Of a stretch of DNA of 64,000 nt, positions 58,905-64,000 are shown one piece after another. Each line of letters begins with the position of its first letter. Position 1 is the stretch's first letter. Both the position numbers and the translations under genes were made by a program. The notes under the pieces were generated by a model. The model searched no databases and had not been told where the DNA came from. It saw only the letters and a program-made list of their open reading frames with translations. The stretch covers positions 5,216,268 through 5,280,267 of the forward strand of contig OU342639.1 in assembly GCA_910589415.1 (NCBI GenBank), given 5' to 3'. The DNA is from Malachius bipustulatus (taxonomy: Eukaryota; Arthropoda; Insecta; Coleoptera; Melyridae).

Positions 58905-59565
58905 ACAACGTCGAGCTGAGATGGACCGAGTTGCTGCTAGGTTGGCTGATAAGCCGACGACTTCGAGGTGAGCTGAACCGAGTTTGCTGCTTGGTTGGCT
59001 GATAAGCCGACGACTTCAAGCTGAGATGGACCGAGTTGCTGCTAGGTTGGCTGATGAGCCGACGACTCCGAGCTGAGCTGGACCGAGTTTGCTGCTTGGT
59101 TGGCTAATAAGCCGACGACTTCGAGCTGAGATGGACCGAGTTGCTACTAGGTTGGCTGATGAGCCGACGACTTCGAGCTGAGCTGGACCGAGTTGCTGCT
59201 AGGTTGGCTGATAAGCCGACGACTTCGAGCTGAGCTGGACCGAGTTTGCTGCTTGGTTGGCTGATAAGCCGACGACTTCGAGCTGAGCTGGACCGAGTTG
59301 CTGCTAGGTTGGCTGATAAGCCGACGACTTCGAGCTGAGCTGGACCGAGTTTGCTGCTTGGTTGGCTGATAAGCCGACGACTTCGAGCTGAGATGGACCG
59401 AGTTGCTGCTAGGTTGGCTGATAAGCCGACGACTCCGAGCTGAGCTGGACCGAGTTGCTGCTAGGTTGGCTGATAAGCCGACGACTCCGAGCTGAGCTGG
59501 ACCGAGTTGCTGCTAGGTTGGCTGATAAGCCGACGACTTCGAGCTGAGCTGAACCGAGTTTGCTA
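58905..59565. repeat. 52/53-bp tandem array
   Basis: The unit is GAGCTGAGCTGGACCGAGTT, then GCTGCTAGGTTGGCTGATAA and GCCGACGACTTC. There are about twelve copies, in two variants (GTTGCTGCTAGG and GTTTGCTGCTTGG), which partly alternate, suggesting amplification as a roughly 105-bp dimer. It has no coding potential. Confidence 0.88.
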
Positions 59566-60278
59566 CCAGAGCTTAAATGATTGGGTTTGCTTTTATGATA
59601 ACTAGGAGGCTATGATTTCGAGCGGGTGTCGTTCGATTTTGCTGCAAGGGTAGCTGGGAAACGTCGAGTTTGACCTCTGATGGAAGTACGATGAATGGAA
59701 AGGGAAGTAGATGACTGAGTGAAACAGATGAGGTTGGTATAATTAATTGAGTATTTGCTTCAGCCATTCTGCAAACCAGTCTGCGGGTTCACCTGCCAGA
59801 CTCTAGAGGACCCTGGGTCTTTCCATTGTAGGATTCGAGGACGAATCCTGGTCAGGATGGACGAGTTGTTAGGATTCACTCAGATCGGAATACAGACAGG
59901 AATGCAAGGAATGCAGACGCGTTAACACCAACAGGAAGGTCTGTTGGTATTAGGAATGTTGCGCATGATGCGTAACATGGGACAAGGCAGGAAAAGGAGC
60001 TAGAAGTCAGTAGTGGTTGTATAACCGTCGTAGAGTCAATATATGAATGTTAATAATATACTTCTTCGTCATTATTGTTATTGTATAATTATTATTGAAC
60101 TGAATAAATAATGTTCCTAATATTTTTATTTTGTAAATCAATAATAATAATTACTCGTCTCTCACGGTCGATTCGCTACTCGCTACTGCCTGCAAGATTG
60201 CTTATCATTTTAAGGAAGGAGGCCTCGTCATACATTAGTCAGAGGCGGTTAGGCGTAAATTCGAATTCTAACAGGTGC

Positions 60279-61553
60279 ACCACATTATAATCATGATTTA
60301 GGCATAGATACCTACTTATAATAATTATTTAGGTACTTAATTAATAAGTTAGTGTATTTGACGGTAATTAGATTAGGGTGACGGTAATTGTAATTAGGGA
60401 TAGACGTAATTAGTGTGTTTCACGTAACTGTACTTTTTGTTGTACCTCATTAGTACCTACCGCCACTGACTTAATAATAGAAATAACCGGGTTTCACCGT
60501 TGGTGGTCGTTTTCAGACGTGTCGAAACTTGTCGATACGTGCCTCTGCATAACTATCTTATTACCATGAATAACAACCGGGTTTCACCGTTGGTGGTCGT
60601 TTTCAGACGTGTCGAAGCTTGTGGATACGTGCCTCTGCATAATTAATGACGCAGGTGTGCAGCGTGTTTCCGAACATAGGACCTGATGCAGGTGCGCCGT
60701 TTTCAGACGTGTCGAAACTTGTCGATACGTGCCTCTGCATAATTAATGACGCAGGTGTGCAGCGTGTTTCCGAACATAGGACCTGATGCAGGTGCGCCGT
60801 TTTCAGACGTGTCGAAACTTGTCGATACGTACGTCTGCATAACTATCTTATTGCCATGAATAACAACCGTATTTTTCCGCTGGTGGCCGTTTTTCAGACG
60901 TGTCGAAGCTTGTCAATATGCGCCTCTGCATAATTATTGACGCAGGTGTGCATCTCTACTGTATTCCAGACAAAGGAAAGCCGACAAAGGGCCGCCGAAC
61001 AAAGGAGTGACAGGTGGGCGTGATTAATGACCCCTGATTTCTAAGAACTCATTAGCCTATTGTGTTTCCGGACAAAGGACCGGATGCAGGTGTGCCATTT
61101 TCAGACGTGTCGAGGCATGTCGATACGTGCCTCTGCATAATTAATGATACAGACCAGCTCTATTGTATTCCATACAAAGGAACGCCGACAAAGGGCCGCC
61201 GAACAAAGTATTGACAGGTGGGCGTGATTAATGACCCCCCATAACAAAAGAACTCATTAGTCTAGACAAAGGAACGCCGACAAAGGGCCGCCGAACAAAG
61301 GAGTGACAAGTGGGCGTGATTAATGACCTTGATAACAATAGAGCTAATTAGGCTATTGTGTTTCCGAACAAAGGGCCCGATGCAGGTGTCCCCATAAATC
61401 AAGTACACCCCATTGTTTCGATGACAGGTGGGCGTGATTAATGACCCCGATAACAATAGAGCTTGACAGGTGGGCGTGATTAATGACCCCGATAACAATA
61501 GAGCTAATTTGAATAAATAACCCATTAAGGGCCCTACCGACCCATCTTCTACT
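60279..61553. repeat. Outer part of the right Maverick 2 TIR
   Basis: This is the reverse complement of 35380-36650, resuming after the Copia TSD with ACCACATTATAATCATG. It carries the same iterated modules and ends CCCATCTTCTACT at 61553. Its match to the left copy is close throughout, so the two TIRs have been kept alike. Confidence 0.92.
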
Positions 61554-62327
61554 GTTGGGTGTGAAGACGCGAGTCGGTAACGTGAAAAGCTTAGGCAGTG
61601 ACGCTTAGACCTAGGGGGTTGAAAATCGGGAAACACAGTAGTTGGGTGTAAAGACGCGAGTCGGTAACGCGAAAAGCTGGGGCAGTGACGCTTAGACCTA
61701 GGGGGTTGAAAATCGGGAAACACAGTAGTTGGGTGTAAAGACGCGAGTCGGTAACGCGAAAAGCTGGGGCAGTGACGCTTAGACCTAGGGGGTTGAAAAT
61801 CGGGAAACACAGTAGTTGGGTGTAAAGACGCGAGTCGGTAACGCGAAAAGCTGGGGCAGTGACGCTTAGACCTAGGGGGTTGAAAATCGGGAAACACAGT
61901 AGTTGGGTGTAAAGACGCGAGTCGGTAGCGCGAAAAGCTGAGGCAGTGACGCTTAGACCTAGGGGGTTGAAAATCGGGAAACACAGTAGTTGGGTGTAAA
62001 GACGCGAGTCGGTAACGCGAAAAGCTGGGGCAGTGACGCTTAGACCTAGGGGGTTGAAAATCGGGAAACACAGTAGTTGGGTGTAAAGACGCGAGTCGGT
62101 AACGCGAAAAGCTGGGGCAGTGACGCTTAGACCTAGGGGGTTGAAAATCGGGAAACACAGTAGTTGGGTGTAAAGACGCGAGTCGGTAACGCGAAAAGCT
62201 GGGGCAGTGACGCTTAGACCTAGGGGGTTGAAAATCGGGAAACACAGTAGTTGGGTGTAAAGACGCGAGTCGGTAACGCGAAAAGCTGAGGCAGTGACGC
62301 TTAGACCTAGGGGGTTGAAAATCGGGA
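61554..62327. repeat. 87-bp minisatellite array, right part (about 9 units)
   Basis: Same unit and orientation as 33893-35379; together they make about 26 units of one array split by Maverick 2. The minus frame is again open, but it extends into the TIR where it has no meaning. The last unit breaks off at GGGAAAAAAACGACACC. Confidence 0.95.
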
Positions 62328-62622
62328 AAAAAACGACACCGGGTGTCGGGGGAAGTAAGTCGCATAGAGTCTGCGGTGAAGGTAGAGAGTTGATCGTATA
62401 GATAGGTACTCACGGAGTACGCGGAATTAAATAAATCGAAACGACAATAGAGTAAGCGTTGGTCGCGAGGGAGTGTGATAGGATAGGAACTCGGTTACGT
62501 GGGGACTCAACGAGTGTGAATCATTGACCGTATGTGCTCTGAGGGCGCGAGAGAATTTATGGAAATATAGGAAATTAATTATTACTGCGGTACGGGGTAC
62601 CGGGAGAAATTAATCGCACGGG
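62328..62622. other. Unique flank right of the minisatellite
   Basis: No gene is visible and there is no match to the left flank (33528-33892). It lies between the array and the inverted LTR. Confidence 0.4.
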
Positions 62623-64000
62623 TGCAGCGTGCCTTGCAGGCTACGTTTTCTTTTTCAAAATTTTAATTCTCGATTTAGAATATTTTTATAAAGTTCAGAA
62701 AAGTTATGATTGACTGTACATTTTTGCTGGTGTAAGAGGCTGTATTAAGCAAAGATCACGAACGAACATCTGGCAGCCATTAGGAAATTCCTTGCCTTTG
62801 TTAATGAAATAAGACGTAGATAACATGTCTGGTCGATTTTCTGTCCCGGTTCTAGGTTTTCAGAGTTTGAAAAGTATATCATCTTATGCGAAATAATTTT
62901 CTGCATCTAATGAGACCACTCTCATATTGCTGCTCTAAATTTTCGATTTGTTATCCAGATAAAACCTAAAATATTATTTCTTTGGTGTTTGTCTTAAACA
63001 AAGGAAGGAGGTCGTTAAGAAAACATATAAGAAACATATAAAAACGCGCGTCTCGGTCCAAGCCACAACAGGCCTCGAGTATATGCAGATTCACGATTGT
63101 GAAATTAAGGTTTGGATAGAGGGAGAACTTGAGAGATTGGTTATGCTGCCAAGAGTATGCCGACGTATCTAATGATCGATTAATGACATCGTCGCATGTG
63201 AGATTTAAGTGTTACCTACCGTCAACGGTGAGATTCGGATTTAAATAAGTTGACAAATTCGGGTAGACAGCAGTTAGTGCGCTTGAGTAGCGTCATCTTT
63301 CATGAAAGTATAAATAGGGGTGGAGGAAGCGTCAGGTTCATTTTCCGATCTGAACTTGGCTGATCATGTAACTTGTCTACGATTCGTGAATTAATAACAG
63401 TCCCTTGTGAAAGTGATATGTGGTTAAGTTATTACTGTGAGAAATGAAATCTTACGTAAGTAATCTTCTGAATTTAATTTTAGTCATTATAGCTAATATT
63501 CGCTTTCTTGTCTTTACAGACAAGGGACTTAATTTTGGGCTTCAAATTTTTGACTTACTTTTGGACTTACTTTTGAGCTTCAAAGTTTTGACTTACTTTT
63601 GGACTTACTTTTGGACTTACTTTTGGGTTTCCAATTTTTAACTTACCTTTTTTGACTTCGAGTTACTTACTTTTTTTGGATTTCTAAGTTTTGACTTTTG
63701 ATTTCTGAATTTTAATTTTGAACTTCTAGTTTCTGAGTTTTGAGTTCCAACTTTTGAACTTCTGATTTATATGGAAGTTTACATAAAGATTTGATTATGT
63801 GGAGGCTTATGTAGGTACCTACCTATGTAGGTACTGACCTGTGTGAAGGGTTATATTTAAAGAAGCTTGGAGAAATAAAGAAGAGTGGTGGAGTTTAATT
63901 TGGAGGCATGGGAGGTTTCATCAGGCAGAGGTCCCGATGCTTGAATATTTGGTCGTTACAAGGTTGAAGGGGGAGCAGTCCAGCTCATCCGGCACCTGGA
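62623..64000 (-). mobile_element. Inverted second copy of the long LTR, cut by the window edge
   Basis: This is the reverse complement of 30684-33527, without the 1.46-kb insertion. It starts TGCAGCGTGCC at 62623 and is still matching at 64000, so about 1.3 kb should follow. On plus it carries TATAAATAGG at 63311 and an ATG at 63444 followed by a GTAAGT donor and, at about 63520, a TTTACAG acceptor. The frame after it is a low-complexity repeat of Phe, Leu, Tyr and Thr. It may be the LTR of a second retroelement facing the first, or one half of an inverted duplication. Confidence 0.75.

Larger units (their letters stand above)
54580..60124. mobile_element. Coding-poor LTR element (LARD-like) inside the Copia 5' LTR
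   Basis: LTRs of about 259 bp (54580-54838 and 59867-60125) begin TGTTAGGATTCACTC and end CCTAATATT; by eye they are identical. The internal 5.0 kb (54839-59866) has no frame with a recognisable domain. It includes AT-rich sequence (54840-57150), TGTGGCC-rich sequence (57200-57390) and two tandem arrays. Just before the right LTR, GGATTCGAGGACGAATCC forms a perfect hairpin like the 3' end of some Ty3/gypsy (CsRn1-type) elements. The Copia LTR resumes at TTTATTTTG with no target duplication that I can see. A helper element is needed for movement. Confidence 0.85.
47606..60273 (-). mobile_element. Copia retrotransposon, TSD GGTGC, one LTR split by another element
   Basis: GGTGC stands at 47601-47605 and 60274-60278. 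The LTR is 215 bp (47606-47820), starts TGTTGGG and ends TCTAACA in plus-strand reading; the second copy is split (54514-54579 and 60125-60273). Coding runs on minus from gag (53007) to RNase H (48408), the Copia order. The polypurine run GGGAGGGAG is next to the 47820 LTR on minus. The two LTRs appear identical base for base, so insertion is recent, yet gag-pol is broken in many places. It landed in the Maverick 2 right TIR. Confidence 0.93.
35380..61553. mobile_element. Maverick/Polinton 2, complete ends, TSD GTTGGG
   Basis: The ends are AGTAGAAGATGGG at 35380 and the inverted CCCATCTTCTACT ending at 61553. GTTGGG occurs directly outside each (35374-35379, 61554-61559), giving the six-base duplication known for Polintons; it falls at the unit boundary of the minisatellite. 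Without the nested Copia (12668 bp plus 5) the element is about 13.5 kb with TIRs of about 1.67 kb. Contents are two unrecognised genes (37243-38079 minus, 39141-40142 plus), an integrase remnant and PolB. No capsid, protease or packaging ATPase sequence is present, so it is a derivative that would depend on helpers. Confidence 0.95.

Noticed and set aside
58597..59019. 140-codon frame with a 15-residue repeat
   Set aside because: Same effect of a 45-bp tandem unit inside a non-coding LTR element.
61262..62413. 383-codon minus-strand frame
   Set aside because: It joins minisatellite with Maverick terminal repeat across an insertion boundary, so it cannot be a conserved gene.
63444..63641. 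65-residue frame repeated at 31042-31239
   Set aside because: Low-complexity Phe/Leu/Tyr sequence; the splice signals at its start are more interesting than the frame itself.

Overview
The window is repeat-derived DNA from an animal genome, almost certainly an insect. Polintons (Mavericks), Copia, long-LTR elements with a chuvirus-like glycoprotein gene, jockey/I-type LINEs and mariner remnants are packed inside one another. The Polinton protein set and the many TAGGTACCTAC-type low-complexity motifs remind me of aphids or other Hemiptera; that assignment is inference. I see no ordinary host gene, tRNA, rRNA or CRISPR array.

Layout. (1) 1-26408 is Maverick 1, cut by the left window edge. It carries the start of the major capsid gene, then penton, adenovirus-like protease and PLA2-like protein on minus; packaging ATPase, a DUF8207-like protein, a fibre-like protein and integrase on plus; and protein-primed DNA polymerase B on minus. 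Most genes carry a frameshift or stop. It is interrupted by a LINE (9150-14558, TSD ATCGAT, holding mariner-like pieces), by a solo LTR (15470-22512, TSD GTAT) that itself holds a nearly intact RNase H LINE (17065-22035, 12-bp TSD), and by another LTR (23233-25678, TSD CCTC) holding a hAT-like MITE (24472-25294, 8-bp TSD). (2) 26409-33527 holds a frameshifted chuvirus-like glycoprotein gene, a polypurine tract and a 2.7-kb LTR, itself carrying a 1.46-kb insertion. The same LTR reappears inverted at 62623 to the window end. (3) An 87-bp minisatellite (33893-35379 and 61554-62327) is split by Maverick 2 (35380-61553). (4) Maverick 2 has 1.67-kb terminal inverted repeats and the 6-bp TSD GTTGGG. 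It has lost its virion genes, keeps PolB and an integrase scrap, and carries two unrecognised genes, one apparently spliced. (5) A Copia element (47606-60273, TSD GGTGC) sits in the right Maverick 2 TIR. One Copia LTR is itself split by a coding-poor LTR element (54580-60124) with identical LTRs and two tandem arrays.

Together the insertions give a relative history: satellite, then Maverick 2, then Copia, then the coding-poor LTR element. The two Mavericks share a three-exon start of PolB with two short introns at the same positions, so the introns belong to this Maverick lineage. The most unusual part is the 37.2-40.2 kb cargo of Maverick 2: two divergent genes with polyadenylation signals, TATA-like boxes and a triplicated 86-bp CCAAT/G-rich promoter repeat, where capsid genes would be expected.

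Frameshifts were placed by reading one frame against another and against the sister copy. Some could be assembly indels, most obviously in the Copia element, whose LTRs are identical while its coding part is broken.
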